Positions 39,114 through 48,202 of a stretch of DNA of 64,000 nt are shown piece after piece. The stretch covers positions 351,505 through 415,504 of the forward strand of contig CANLNM010000003.1 in the NCBI GenBank assembly GCA_947492475.1, in the 5' to 3' direction. The position numbers and the translations under genes were made by a program. Each line of letters begins with the position of its first letter. Within the stretch, counting starts at the first letter, position 1. A model generated the notes under the pieces. It saw nothing but the letters and a program-made list of their open reading frames with translations. It was not told where the DNA came from and did no database searches. The stretch comes from an uncultured Paracoccaceae bacterium. GTDB lineage: Bacteria; Pseudomonadota; Alphaproteobacteria; Rhodobacterales; Rhodobacteraceae.

Positions 39114-39824
39114 TCAGTCGTTTGTAAGCTGATAAAAGCGTGCAGCGTCCAAAAATGCGCTCTGTTTTACCGCTGACATCGCGTCTGCTTCGTCATCATG
39201 GCCCCATTGTTCGATCTGCCAGTCTTCATCAATTCGAGAAGTTAACCAAGCGTCAACTGGGTCGATTCTGCCGCGAATTACCGCAAAAGCGAGAATCAGT
39301 GAGCCCGAAATTTGCACCAGATCGTAGAATCCCGTGAGCGAAAAGGCAGACAAGTCAGCCACCCCTTCGCGCAAAGTCGACAACAAGGCGGGGTCTTGGG
39401 TCACATGCATGACACCATGGCCAATCGCCAAACGGCCGCCGAATTCCTCTGCGGCCCAATCCAATAGGGGATCCCAGGCTGCGGCTTGGCGGGCGATCAG
39501 TTCTGACGGGTCAGAGGCGCGGTAGCACAACAAATCAGACCCGCCGTATTCCGCGATCATTTCGACCACCGCAACAAAGTCTTTGGTGACTTTGTCGATG
39601 GCCGCATTGGCCGCACGGGTGACGGGCATCGTGGTCGGATCGATTTTTTCGTCCTGGGCGTCCCATTCGCGGGCGATTTCAGTGGCCAATGCATGGGTTG
39701 GCACCACCAGTGACGCCTTGGCCGGGGTTTTCACGGGACGGTCATCCAGAAAAATACCGAACCCACCCTCTATAGATTGCGCATTCGCGGTCTTCCAAAA
39801 CCGCTTGGCTTTCCATTCGCTCAT
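39114..39824 (-). CDS. ATP12-family chaperone
   Basis: 236 residues. Alphaproteobacterial relative of mitochondrial Atp12, which helps assemble the F1 alpha subunit. Motifs: RFWKTANAQ, DDRPVKTPAK, and GSDLLCYRASDP. GGGGATAAAA before the ATG. Confidence 0.92.
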   Translation of the reverse strand: MSEWKAKRFWKTANAQSIEGGFGIFLDDRPVKTPAKASLVVPTHALATEIAREWDAQDEKIDPTTMPVTRAANAAIDKVTKDFVAVVEMIAEYGGSDLLCYRASDPSELIARQAAAWDPLLDWAAEEFGGRLAIGHGVMHVTQDPALLSTLREGVADLSAFSLTGFYDLVQISGSLILAFAVIRGRIDPVDAWLTSRIDEDWQIEQWGHDDEADAMSAVKQSAFLDAARFYQLTND

Positions 39825-39826
39825 TT

Positions 39827-40495
39827 TTATCCCCAGATTTTTGGCAGCAATCCCGGCAATTGGGACATGTGTGAAATTATGTGCGGCGTGCCCAGCATTT
39901 CAGCAGGATGATATCCCCAATCGACCCCGATTCCCGGCACCTTGGCCGCGCGGGCCATATCCATGTCAAACGTCGTATCCCCAACCATCACGGTTTGGGC
40001 CGCGTCGACGCCACACTCGGACATGGCGGTGAAAATCATCGACGGGTTGGGCTTGGATGGGTGAAAATCCGACACTTGCTGGCTTTGGAAATATCCATGC
40101 AGCTGGTGGCCCTCGATCAATTTATCCAGCCCCCGTTTCGATTTGCCTGTGGCCAGTGCCAACAGCACATCATCGCGGGCCTTCAGATCATCCAGAACCT
40201 GACGCACACCGGGATAAAGCGGGCTGCTTTGATCTGCCCCGATTTCCGCGCGCAGCGTCATATAGGCGTCTTTGTAGCCCACGACCAATCGATCAATATC
40301 GGCATCCGCGCCGCTGGGATGCAGCAACCGCATCGCTTCGGGCAGGGACAAACCGACAATCGACAGGACATCGTCATGGCTGGGCGCAGGCAGACCCGCC
40401 GCCGCAAAGCTGAGCCGCATCGCCCCTGCAATATCCGCTTGGCTGTCGACCAACGTGCCATCGACATCAAAAATCACCAGACGCAGATCACTCAT
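39827..40495 (-). CDS. HAD-IA phosphatase (phosphoglycolate phosphatase-like)
   Basis: 222 residues. HAD motifs: FDVDGTLVDS (motif I), ALATGKSKRG (II) and MVGDTTFDMDMA (IV). Substrate not certain. Start overlaps the rluC stop (TAATG). Commonly between ATP12 and rluC in Rhodobacterales. Confidence 0.9.
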   Translation of the reverse strand: MSDLRLVIFDVDGTLVDSQADIAGAMRLSFAAAGLPAPSHDDVLSIVGLSLPEAMRLLHPSGADADIDRLVVGYKDAYMTLRAEIGADQSSPLYPGVRQVLDDLKARDDVLLALATGKSKRGLDKLIEGHQLHGYFQSQQVSDFHPSKPNPSMIFTAMSECGVDAAQTVMVGDTTFDMDMARAAKVPGIGVDWGYHPAEMLGTPHIISHMSQLPGLLPKIWG

Positions 40496-41541
40496 TACAT
40501 CATGTCCTCAAACGGGTCGGCCGGCACGTCGCCTTCGCTCCAACCGACGTAATCCCATGTACGTTTCATATGTTCGGGCAGACCGGCGGTGATGGTCAGC
40601 TCTTTGCGGGTCACAGGATGGGTGATGGTGATCGACCGCGCATGCAGTTGCAGTTTCTTGGTCAGTTCACCACCCAGCCCCGCGCCCCAGCCATCACCTA
40701 GGTTTTCCTGGCCGGTGCCGCCATATTTGCCATCGCCTGCGATCGGATGACCCATTTCAGCCATATGCGCGCGCAATTGGTGCGTGCGGCCCGTGATCGG
40801 GATCAACGCCACCCAAGACGCCCGCGGCCCCAACGTGGTCATCACCGCATAATCGGTTTCCGCGCGTTTGGCATCGGGCGTGGTCTGCACTTCGGCCGGG
40901 TGAATGCAGCGCATTTTTTCGTTTTCACCACCGCGTCCATGACCGGGGGCTTTGACCAGTCCATATTTGATCTTGCCCAGACGGGGATAAGGCACACCAG
41001 CGACCGCAGCCCAGTAAATTTTGCGGGTTTCGCGGGACCGGAACGCATCCGTCAGGGATTTGGCCACCAACCGCGTGCGCGCCAACAGCAAAACGCCGGA
41101 TGTGTCTTTGTCCAAACGATGCACCAGACGGGGTTTGTCTTCGTAGCCGAATTTCAGCATTTCGGCCAAACCATCCACGTGACGGGTTTGTTTGCTGCCG
41201 CCTTGGCTGGGCAATCCGGGGGGTTTGTTCAGCGCGATGATATGGTCATCTTTGTAGATCACGCAGGATTGGATCAGCTTGGTATCCGCATCGCTGATCC
41301 GTTGTTTGAACGGCAGCGGCGCGGGTTTGTCCACATCTGCAATCGGTGGAATACGCACCGTTTGACCCGCTGCCACCCGTGTGTTGGATTTCACCCGACC
41401 ACCATCCAGACGCAATTCGCCCTTGCGGCACATTTTTTCGATACGGCCCTGCGTGACGTTTGGAAACCGCTTGCGCAGCCAGCGATCAATGCGCTGATCG
41501 TCTTCGTCCGGGGCCACTGTGATTTGTTGAACGCCACTCAT
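40495..41541 (-). CDS. rluC: 23S rRNA pseudouridine synthase RluC-type
   Basis: 348 residues. Start ATG at 41541 has GAGGGG upstream. N-terminal S4 domain (about 10-70), catalytic HRLDKDTSG (Asp nucleophile), and GRTHQLRAHM. RluC modifies 23S rRNA positions 955, 2504 and 2580 in E. coli; RluD-like activity is not ruled out. ATGA overlap with crcB. Confidence 0.9.
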   Translation of the reverse strand: MSGVQQITVAPDEDDQRIDRWLRKRFPNVTQGRIEKMCRKGELRLDGGRVKSNTRVAAGQTVRIPPIADVDKPAPLPFKQRISDADTKLIQSCVIYKDDHIIALNKPPGLPSQGGSKQTRHVDGLAEMLKFGYEDKPRLVHRLDKDTSGVLLLARTRLVAKSLTDAFRSRETRKIYWAAVAGVPYPRLGKIKYGLVKAPGHGRGGENEKMRCIHPAEVQTTPDAKRAETDYAVMTTLGPRASWVALIPITGRTHQLRAHMAEMGHPIAGDGKYGGTGQENLGDGWGAGLGGELTKKLQLHARSITITHPVTRKELTITAGLPEHMKRTWDYVGWSEGDVPADPFEDMM

Positions 41542-41915
41542 TGCAGGGCCCCTCTTGTGATCCAAAGCCCCAATGCCAGCGCCGCAAGCGACACCACAAC
41601 CGAAGCAATTACATAAAGACCGGCCGCGCCGATCTGTCCGCGTTCATAGAGCGCGACCGCATCCAATGAAAACGCTGAAAACGTCGTGAACCCGCCCAGG
41701 ATGCCCGTCATCAAAAACGGCCCCAAACGGGTCTGTGAAAAATGCGCCAACGCGACGATCAGAACGCCCATCAAAAACGATCCGATCACGTTCACCCCAA
41801 TCGTGGCCCATGGGAACCCCGTCCCAAACAGCCGTCCAACCCCAACCGAGGTCAGATACCGGGCGGATGCACCGATGGCCCCGCCAAGGGCAACTTGAAG
41901 CAGCGTTAAAAACAT
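41538..41915 (-). CDS. crcB: Fluoride channel CrcB/Fluc
   Basis: 125 residues, four membrane helices. Motifs GGAIGASARY, GVNVIGSFLMG and GGFTTFSAFS (polar track). A single-gene homodimeric form. No fluoride riboswitch was seen upstream. Coupled to rluC. Confidence 0.93.
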   Translation of the reverse strand: MFLTLLQVALGGAIGASARYLTSVGVGRLFGTGFPWATIGVNVIGSFLMGVLIVALAHFSQTRLGPFLMTGILGGFTTFSAFSLDAVALYERGQIGAAGLYVIASVVVSLAALALGLWITRGALQ

Positions 41916-41946
41916 GGGCTGCTAGTGACCCTGCCCGCGCCAAGAG

Positions 41947-43257
41947 TCAACCGTTGCGCTTGGCCCGCAGCTTGGCGAAATAGTCGACCCGTTTTTTCAG
42001 GTCCCGTTCAAAGCCGCGATCCACGGGATCGTAGAATTTAGGGCGCTCCATCGTGTCGGGGAAATAGTTCTGACCTGAAAACCCGTCTTCGGCGTCGTGA
42101 TCATAGGCATAGCCAGCGCCATATCCCTGATCCTCCATCAAGGATGTAGCCGCGTTCAGGATATGTTTGGGCGGTGGTTCGGACCCGGTGGATTTGGCCG
42201 CAACACGCGCCGCTTTGTAGGCGGCGTAACCGGCATTGGTTTTGGGGGCCAGCGCCAGATAGATCACAGCCTGCGCCAATGCCAATTCGCCCTCTGGGCT
42301 GCCCAAACGTTCATAGGTTTCCCACGCCTGCAGGCAAATGCCCTGCGCCTGTGGGTCCGCCAATGCGATATCTTCGACGGCCATCCGTGTCAGGCGGCGG
42401 GCCAGATAACGTGGGTCTTCGCCGCCCTCTAACATGCGCGCATACCAATACAGGGCCGCATCCGGGTCAGACCCGCGCACCGATTTATGCAAGGCCGATA
42501 TCAAATTGTAATGTTCGTCGCCGTCTTTGTCGTATTTCGCCGCCCGTTTCATCAGCCGCTTGGCCAATTGTTCGGGCGTCAGGTCTGTGTCAACTTTCCA
42601 TGCGGCGACCTGTTCGATCAGGTTAAGCAGCGCGCGCCCATCCCCGTCCGCCATATCCAGCAATTGCCCACGCGCACGTGTGTCCAGCGGCAACCTGCAA
42701 TCCAGCTCGGCTTCGGCGCGTTTGGCCAGTTTTTCAAGGTCATCATTGTCCAGCCGTTCCAGAACCAGCACTTGCGATCGGCTTAGGACCGCGGCGTTTA
42801 ATTCAAAGGATGGGTTTTCGGTCGTGGCGCCCACCAACAGGATGGTGCCGTCTTCCATATGGGGCAAAAACCCGTCTTGTTGGGCTTTGTTGAACCGGTG
42901 GATTTCATCCACAAACAGCAACGTCCCCTGCCCGTTCTGACGCCGAATTTTCGCGCCTTCAAACACTTTGCGCAGGTCCGGCATCCCGGTGAAAATCGCC
43001 GATATCTGAACGAAATGCAGATCGGTTTCATCGGCCAGCAAACGCGCGATGGTGGTTTTGCCCACGCCCGGCGGCCCCCAGAACACCAAAGACGACAATG
43101 ACCCGGATGACAGCATCACCCCCAAAGGGGCATCAGGGCCCAACACTTGGCTCTGGCCAATCACATCAGACAGTTTTTTCGGACGCAACCGATCCGCCAA
43201 AGGGCGAGGTCCAGTGGCGACAGGTTCAGATGCGGATTGATTGAATAGATCGGGCAT
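41947..43257 (-). CDS. rarA: Replication-associated AAA ATPase RarA
   Basis: 436 residues. Walker A GPPGVGKTT, Walker B FVDEIHRFNKAQQD, sensor GATTENPSF, and a C-terminal tetramerisation/collar region. Acts at stalled replication forks. Confidence 0.94.
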   Translation of the reverse strand: MPDLFNQSASEPVATGPRPLADRLRPKKLSDVIGQSQVLGPDAPLGVMLSSGSLSSLVFWGPPGVGKTTIARLLADETDLHFVQISAIFTGMPDLRKVFEGAKIRRQNGQGTLLFVDEIHRFNKAQQDGFLPHMEDGTILLVGATTENPSFELNAAVLSRSQVLVLERLDNDDLEKLAKRAEAELDCRLPLDTRARGQLLDMADGDGRALLNLIEQVAAWKVDTDLTPEQLAKRLMKRAAKYDKDGDEHYNLISALHKSVRGSDPDAALYWYARMLEGGEDPRYLARRLTRMAVEDIALADPQAQGICLQAWETYERLGSPEGELALAQAVIYLALAPKTNAGYAAYKAARVAAKSTGSEPPPKHILNAATSLMEDQGYGAGYAYDHDAEDGFSGQNYFPDTMERPKFYDPVDRGFERDLKKRVDYFAKLRAKRNG

Positions 43258-43317
43258 AGTCGCAACCTATGCGTCCTGCCCGATCTGCGCCATATCCCCC
43301 CGGATAAAAAGGGGCAA

Positions 43318-43908
43318 TTAATGCAGTTGAGTCGAGAAATCGATCCAAACGGCCTGATAATCAATGCCGCCCATATTCATGTTGCGCCCAGCGGGCTGCA
43401 TTTCCAGACGGCACCGCGACGCCCACCGGCCCCAATTGGACGGCAGCAGCGCGATCATACGGCTAATGCCTTCGGTGCGACTGGTGCGCAGCATTTCCAA
43501 AACCAGCTTCATCCGCACCTTTTGACGTTGGGCTGCAGGCAGATCAGCAGTGATAAACCCGCGCGTTACCTCCCATGTTTGGGGGTCAATTGGTGCTGAT
43601 TGATACAACAGATCCGACGGGATTGAATCCAATAGCCCGTTTTGCGCATCGCGGATCATATAGGAATACATGCCGCATTTGGCCGTTGTGGGCGTCAGCC
43701 GCAGGCCGGCCAGAACCTGACCACAATCGCTGTGGACAGCCAACCAACGGGACACGGGCGTGTCGTATTGGTCATATTCCATGCCCATGGTTTCGGGCAG
43801 GTTCCATTGACGCTGAACAATGAATGATTCGCGCCTTGCGCGAAGAATGTTCGCGAAAAGTTCGCCATGGTTGTGCATGTTGGCAAATGAAAGGGTCGTG
43901 GATTGCAT
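43318..43908 (-). CDS. Acyl-homoserine-lactone synthase, LuxI family
   Basis: 196 residues. ATG at 43908 follows AGGAGAAACCCC. Family residues are present: RARRESFIVQRQW (Arg, Phe, Trp), MEYDQYDTP (acidic pair), AGLRLTPT and WEVTRGF. It makes an AHL from SAM and acyl-ACP or acyl-CoA. It lies 61 bases downstream of a LuxR gene in the same direction, with a hairpin between. Acyl-chain length cannot be told. Confidence 0.9.
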   Translation of the reverse strand: MQSTTLSFANMHNHGELFANILRARRESFIVQRQWNLPETMGMEYDQYDTPVSRWLAVHSDCGQVLAGLRLTPTTAKCGMYSYMIRDAQNGLLDSIPSDLLYQSAPIDPQTWEVTRGFITADLPAAQRQKVRMKLVLEMLRTSRTEGISRMIALLPSNWGRWASRCRLEMQPAGRNMNMGGIDYQAVWIDFSTQLH

Positions 43909-43924
43909 GGGGTTTCTCCTCCAG

Positions 43925-43950
43925 GCAGGGTTAGGGATACACAACCCTGC
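43925..43950. promoter_or_regulatory. Inverted repeat between luxR and luxI
   Basis: Perfect 8-bp arms GCAGGGTT and AACCCTGC with a 10-base spacer, ending just before the luxI Shine-Dalgarno. It could be an operator, or an mRNA hairpin affecting luxI translation. Confidence 0.55.
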
Positions 43951-43969
43951 TGAAGATCCCCGATGGGCG

Positions 43970-44581
43970 TCAGAGCAGCCTGTAATCCCGCGCCCGCTGA
44001 ATTGCTTCGGCCGTTGTACGGGCCAAGAGCGAATTCCGAGCAGAGGTAAGACGTGCCTTTAACGCACTTTCTGAAATATTCAGTTTCGCGGCGGCAGCTG
44101 CGTGACGGTCCCCCTCGGCGATTAATCGCAGGGCCTCGATTTGGGCGTCCGTCAAGGACTTTGGGGGCTCGGTGATGTCATGCAGCATTTGTATAAGTCG
44201 GGCGAATTCGGTGATTTCATCATCGGTGAATTCGCGATCCGCACGTGCAGCAGATGCAATCGTGCGTGATTTCATATGCCCACAAGATACAGCAAGACCA
44301 TAAATCATACCGTGTTCCGCAGCCTGTCCGAATATATCGAACGGGTCAGGAATCGTAATTTCGCTCCATCGTTTTGATCCAACCTCACTAAACCCCCAGG
44401 CAATGATCGGATCTCGAAGCGCATAGACCTCCTCTGTATATTTGTCGGCCCATTCCTGCGGAAAGGACTGATGGTGTAACAATGGCAATGCAAAACGAAT
44501 ATGAAGGGCGAAAAAGAAACCACTCGGCGCCATCGCGCCAAGTTGTTTTGTGTGCAGCTCAATTCCCGACCTCATAGACAT
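43970..44581 (-). CDS. LuxR-family quorum-sensing regulator
   Basis: 203 residues, somewhat short because the N-terminus is compact. The autoinducer-binding domain (about 10-130) retains WADKYTEEVYALRDPIIAW, containing the conserved Trp, Tyr, Asp and Pro. The HTH domain (about 143-195) is SLTDAQIEALRLIAEG followed by AAAAAKLNISESALKARL. Neighbour of luxI, so a cognate pair is likely. Start ATG 44581 or 44575; neither has a strong ribosome site. Confidence 0.88.
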   Translation of the reverse strand: MSMRSGIELHTKQLGAMAPSGFFFALHIRFALPLLHHQSFPQEWADKYTEEVYALRDPIIAWGFSEVGSKRWSEITIPDPFDIFGQAAEHGMIYGLAVSCGHMKSRTIASAARADREFTDDEITEFARLIQMLHDITEPPKSLTDAQIEALRLIAEGDRHAAAAAKLNISESALKARLTSARNSLLARTTAEAIQRARDYRLL

Positions 44582-44642
44582 GTCTTTTTAGACAAGTTGC
44601 TTTGTCTGAGGTCAACCTTAAATTGTACACATCACTAGTACA
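44576..44642. promoter_or_regulatory. Cluster of dyads between luxR and the divergent small ORF
   Basis: Half-site AGACA/TGTCT occurs four times: 44576-44580 and 44581-44585 (a perfect 10-bp palindrome over the luxR start), 44590-44594 and 44603-44607. Further on, TGTAC-N9-GTACA (44624-44642) has the 19-bp span of a lux-type box. Possible autoregulatory operators. Confidence 0.5.
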
Positions 44643-44656
44643 TAAGAGGTATTCAA

Positions 44657-44830
44657 ATGCAGCACACCGACTACGATGTCGTTGACCGATTCAGTGGGCT
44701 GAGCGACATAGACCTGTCGTTAATCTTTGATTTTGTTGGCACATTTGGCACCGACAAAGATAATGAGGACGGCGCTTCTAAAGGGGATCGGGCGATTCCC
44801 CATTCAACAGATTCTGCGGGTCGCGAATAG
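44657..44830 (+). CDS. Small acidic ORF divergent from luxR
   Basis: 57 residues: MQHTDYDVVDRFSGLSD then a hydrophobic centre (LSLIFDFVGTF) and an acidic/polar tail. AAGAGG lies 7 bases before the ATG. Shares a 75-base control region with luxR and ends 28 bases before a terminator. Its location suggests a role with the quorum-sensing pair, but no family is recognised. Confidence 0.55.
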   Translation: MQHTDYDVVDRFSGLSDIDLSLIFDFVGTFGTDKDNEDGASKGDRAIPHSTDSAGRE

Positions 44831-44858
44831 TTCACATAACCTAACGTCACAAACGCAA

Positions 44859-44884
44859 AAAGCCCCGTCACATGACGGGGCTTT
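44859..44884. terminator. Bidirectional terminator after rplQ and the small ORF
   Basis: AAAGCCCCGTCA / TGACGGGGCTTT, with a two-base loop that would open. T-rich on both sides (TTTCGTGTTT plus; TTTTGCGTTT minus). Lies between convergent units. Confidence 0.88.
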
Positions 44885-44911
44885 CGTGTTTAGGTTGTAG
44901 CCCAAACGATA

Positions 44912-45331
44912 TTAGTCTTCGGCAGCCATTTCAGCTTCTACGCGAGCACGATCGTTTGCGCCTTTGGCGTCAACGTCACGGTCAACGAATTCGATGATCG
45001 CCATTGGTGCCATGTCGCCATAACGGAAGCCAGCTTTCATCACACGCACATAACCACCTTGGCGGTCTTTGTAACGTGGGCCCAAGATGTCGAACAATTT
45101 TGCGACATACTGGTCTTGCTTCAGACGTGCACCGGCCTGACGGCGGGCGTGCAGATCGCCACGTTTGCCCAGCGTGATCAGTTTTTCGATGATCGGCTTC
45201 AGCTCTTTGGCTTTTGGCAATGTGGTTTTGATCTGTTCGTGTTCAATCAAAGAACCGGCCATGTTTGCGAACATTGCTTTGCGGTGTTCGTGGGTCCGGT
45301 TCAGGCGGCGGTAGCCTCGTGCGTGGCGCAT
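44912..45331 (-). CDS. rplQ: 50S ribosomal protein L17
   Basis: 139 residues. N-terminal [19 protein letters not shown] and [22 protein letters not shown] are diagnostic. Last gene of the alpha operon (rpsM-rpsK-rpoA-rplQ). Confidence 0.98.
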   Translation of the reverse strand: MRHARGYRRLNRTHEHRKAMFANMAGSLIEHEQIKTTLPKAKELKPIIEKLITLGKRGDLHARRQAGARLKQDQYVAKLFDILGPRYKDRQGGYVRVMKAGFRYGDMAPMAIIEFVDRDVDAKGANDRARVEAEMAAED

Positions 45332-45445
45332 TTTAAATTCCTAACGTTTGTTTTGCTTTGTCTGGGGTGGGATGCGTGTCCGACCCTCTCCTTGGGGCTG
45401 AATGCCCAGTCGTATGAGAGGCGCCAGCGGCGCCCCTCGGAAGAT

Positions 45446-46462
45446 TTAGAACTGGTCTTCGAATTTCTTCGCCAGATCTTCGATATTGTCCGGTGGCCAA
45501 TCCTCGACATCCATGCCCAGATGCAGACCCATGCCTGACAGGACCTCTTTGATTTCGTTCAAAGATTTCCGGCCAAAGTTTGGTGTGCGCAGCATTTCTG
45601 CTTCGGTTTTCTGGATCAGATCGCCGATGTAAACGATGTTGTCGTTTTTCAGGCAGTTTGCGGAACGGACAGACAGTTCCAGCTCGTCTACCTTCTTCAG
45701 CAGCAATGGGTTGAATTCCAGACCATCGTCGTCCTGAGATGCTTGCGCAGCCTCTGGTTCGTCGAAGTTCACGAAAATCGACAGCTGGTCCTGCAGGATA
45801 CGTGCAGCATAAGCTACAGCGTCGTCCGGCGTGATGGACCCGTCTGTTTCGACCTTCATGGTCAGTTTGTCATAATCCAGAACCTGACCTTCACGGGTTG
45901 GCTGAACGTCATAGCTGACTTTCTTAACCGGTGAATAGATCGCATCGATGGAAATCATGCCAATCGGTGCGTCTTCTGGTTTGTTTTTGTCGGCGGCCAC
46001 ATAGCCTTTGCCTGTGTTCACGGTCAATTCCATGTACAGGTCAGCGCCGTCATCCAAGTGACAGATCACGTGGTCTTTGTTCAGAACCTCGATGCCAGCG
46101 GATTCAGAAATGTCAGCAGCGGTGACAACACCGGGGCCTTTTGCCTGAACCGACAAACGCTTTGGACCTTCGGCTTCCATGCGGATGGAAACACCTTTGA
46201 GGTTCAGAACGATGTCTGTGACGTCTTCACGAACGCCTGCAACGGATGAAAATTCGTGCAGAACATTGTCGATTTGAACGCTGGTGATCGCTGCGCCCTG
46301 AAGCGAGCTCAGCAAAACGCGGCGCAGCGCGTTCCCCAGAGTGAGGCCAAAGCCACGCTCAAGCGGTTCAGCAACAACAGTTGCCTGACGCGCGGGATCG
46401 TTGCCGGGTTTGATTTCCAGCTGCGTAGGCTTGATCAATTCAGCCCAATTCTTGTGGATCAT
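45446..46462 (-). CDS. rpoA: RNA polymerase alpha subunit
   Basis: 338 residues from ATG 46462 with AGGGA upstream. N-terminal dimerisation domain ([21 protein letters not shown]) and C-terminal domain (about 255-325) with [15 protein letters not shown] and [20 protein letters not shown]. Confidence 0.98.
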   Translation of the reverse strand: MIHKNWAELIKPTQLEIKPGNDPARQATVVAEPLERGFGLTLGNALRRVLLSSLQGAAITSVQIDNVLHEFSSVAGVREDVTDIVLNLKGVSIRMEAEGPKRLSVQAKGPGVVTAADISESAGIEVLNKDHVICHLDDGADLYMELTVNTGKGYVAADKNKPEDAPIGMISIDAIYSPVKKVSYDVQPTREGQVLDYDKLTMKVETDGSITPDDAVAYAARILQDQLSIFVNFDEPEAAQASQDDDGLEFNPLLLKKVDELELSVRSANCLKNDNIVYIGDLIQKTEAEMLRTPNFGRKSLNEIKEVLSGMGLHLGMDVEDWPPDNIEDLAKKFEDQF

Positions 46463-46573
46463 GCGTCCCTCCATTCTTGTCTGCCTTTCCATGTCCTAAA
46501 AGGCAAACGCCCGAGGTTTCAAAATGACGGATTGGGGCCGCGCAATACGGGGCCCCAAAGCAGTTTATTAGGA

Positions 46574-46966
46574 TTATACGCGGCGACGCTTTGGTGGGCG
46601 GCAGCCGTTATGGGCCATTGGTGTCACGTCACGGATCGATGTGATGTTGAAACCAGCAGCAGCCAAAGCACGCAGAGCCGATTCACGGCCAGAGCCGGGG
46701 CCCTGAACTTCGACTTCTAGTGTTTTAACGCCATGTTCCTGCGCTTTTTTGCCAGCATCCTCAGCAGCCATTTGCGCCGCATAAGGTGTGGATTTCCGCG
46801 AGCCTTTGAAGCCCATAGTACCGGCGGACGACCATGCGATCGCGTTGCCCTGTACGTCGGAAATCAGGATTTTGGTGTTGTTGAAGCTGGAATTTACGTG
46901 TGCAACGCCAGCAGCGATGTTCTTGGAGACCTTTTTCTTGCCCCCACGACGGGTATCACGAGCCAT
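46574..46966 (-). CDS. rpsK: 30S ribosomal protein S11
   Basis: 130 residues; [26 protein letters not shown] and the C-terminal [13 protein letters not shown] end (here [13 protein letters not shown]). Between rpsM and rpoA. Confidence 0.98.
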   Translation of the reverse strand: MARDTRRGGKKKVSKNIAAGVAHVNSSFNNTKILISDVQGNAIAWSSAGTMGFKGSRKSTPYAAQMAAEDAGKKAQEHGVKTLEVEVQGPGSGRESALRALAAAGFNITSIRDVTPMAHNGCRPPKRRRV

Positions 46967-46979
46967 TGATCAGATTCCC

Positions 46980-47348
46980 TTATTTCTTCTTACCAGCAAT
47001 GGCCTTTGCAGGACCTTTGCGAGTACGAGCGTTAGTGTGTGTACGCTGGCCGCGAACGGGCAGGTTACGACGGTGACGCAGGCCGCGGTAGCAACCCAGA
47101 TCCATCAGGCGTTTGATGTTCATCTGAACTTCACGACGCAGGTCACCTTCAACGGTGAAGTTAGCATCGATGTGCTCGCGGATGGCCAGAACTTCGGAAT
47201 CGGACAGCTCGTTAACACGACGTGTGACGTCGATTTTAACAGCTTCGCAGATAGCGGCAGCCGAAGTCGGGCCGATACCGGTGATATAAGTGAGGGCGAT
47301 TGGAACCCGCTTTGCAGCTGGGATGTTCACGCCGGCAATACGTGCCAC
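46980..47348 (-). CDS. rpsM: 30S ribosomal protein S13
   Basis: 122 residues from a GTG at 47348 ([15 protein letters not shown]), with AAGGAAG upstream; longer in-frame starts would add a non-family extension. [15 protein letters not shown] near the end is typical. First gene of the alpha operon, with its own promoter about 160 bases upstream. Confidence 0.97.
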   Translation of the reverse strand: MARIAGVNIPAAKRVPIALTYITGIGPTSAAAICEAVKIDVTRRVNELSDSEVLAIREHIDANFTVEGDLRREVQMNIKRLMDLGCYRGLRHRRNLPVRGQRTHTNARTRKGPAKAIAGKKK

Positions 47349-47505
47349 GTTTGATCTTCCTTTTCGTTGCGAGCCCGTCATGCCGGGCCCTTTTTTCACA
47401 ACATAAGCCCGAGGCGAACCGCGGGCCGATATCATAATTCGAGGTGTTTCTGAAACCATCAGGTGCGACCCGATTCTCTCAGACTTATCCCTAGGGGGAT
47501 GGGGC

Positions 47506-47534
47506 TATTTATTGGGCTGACGGGTGACCGTCAA
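47506..47534 (-). promoter_or_regulatory. Candidate promoter of the alpha operon
   Basis: Minus strand: -35 TTGACG (47529-47534), 17-base spacer, -10 TAAATA (47506-47511). A short hairpin TGACGG-GTGA-CCGTCA (47518-47533) overlaps the -35. The leader to rpsM is about 150 bases. Confidence 0.55.
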
Positions 47535-47557
47535 CCCCCTGTCAAGGATATTGTGTC

Positions 47558-48202
47558 TCAACCCAAAATTGAGGCGATGGATGCTTTCACATCTTCGATC
47601 TCACCCAAACCATCCACAGATTGCAGCTGGCCTTTGGCATAATAGTAGCCAATCAACGGCGAGGTCTGTTTGTAATAGGCCAACAGACGGGTTTTCAGGC
47701 TGTCTTCGTTGTCGTCTGCACGACGTTTGAAGTTGGACCCGCCGCAATTTGTGCATTTCTCATCTGCGGGGATCGGTTTGGTGTTGTCGTTATAGACCTC
47801 ACCGCAATCACCACAGGTGGACCGGGCCGTGATCCGGGCGACCAGCGCCTGATCATCTACGGACATTTCCACCACGTGATCCAAGCTTTGACCCATTTCG
47901 ATCAGCAACTCACCCAATGCATCCGCCTGCGCCAATGTGCGTGGGAACCCATCAAAGATGTATCCCCCAGCGGCACCGCCAGCATTCAGTTTCTCGCGGA
48001 TCAGGCCGATGACGATTTCATCCGTAACCAGGTCACCACGCGCAATGACATCCGCAACCAATTTGCCCATCTCAGAGCCACTGGCCTGTGCGTCGCGCAG
48101 CATATCCCCGGTGGACAGCTGCACCATGTCACGTTCTTCAACAAGGATCCGCGCTTGCGTTCCTTTACCGGCACCCGGTGGTCCTAGCAGAATGATATTC
48201 AT
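47558..48202 (-). CDS. adk: Adenylate kinase with zinc-type lid
   Basis: 214 residues. P-loop [19 protein letters not shown]. The lid carries CGDCG and CTNCGG, the Cys4 zinc form. ATGA overlap with secY. Confidence 0.97.
   Translation of the reverse strand: MNIILLGPPGAGKGTQARILVEERDMVQLSTGDMLRDAQASGSEMGKLVADVIARGDLVTDEIVIGLIREKLNAGGAAGGYIFDGFPRTLAQADALGELLIEMGQSLDHVVEMSVDDQALVARITARSTCGDCGEVYNDNTKPIPADEKCTNCGGSNFKRRADDNEDSLKTRLLAYYKQTSPLIGYYYAKGQLQSVDGLGEIEDVKASIASILG

Noticed and set aside
41538..41980. Fluoride riboswitch upstream of crcB
   Set aside because: Only about 30 bases separate rarA from crcB, and no matching conserved fold was seen.
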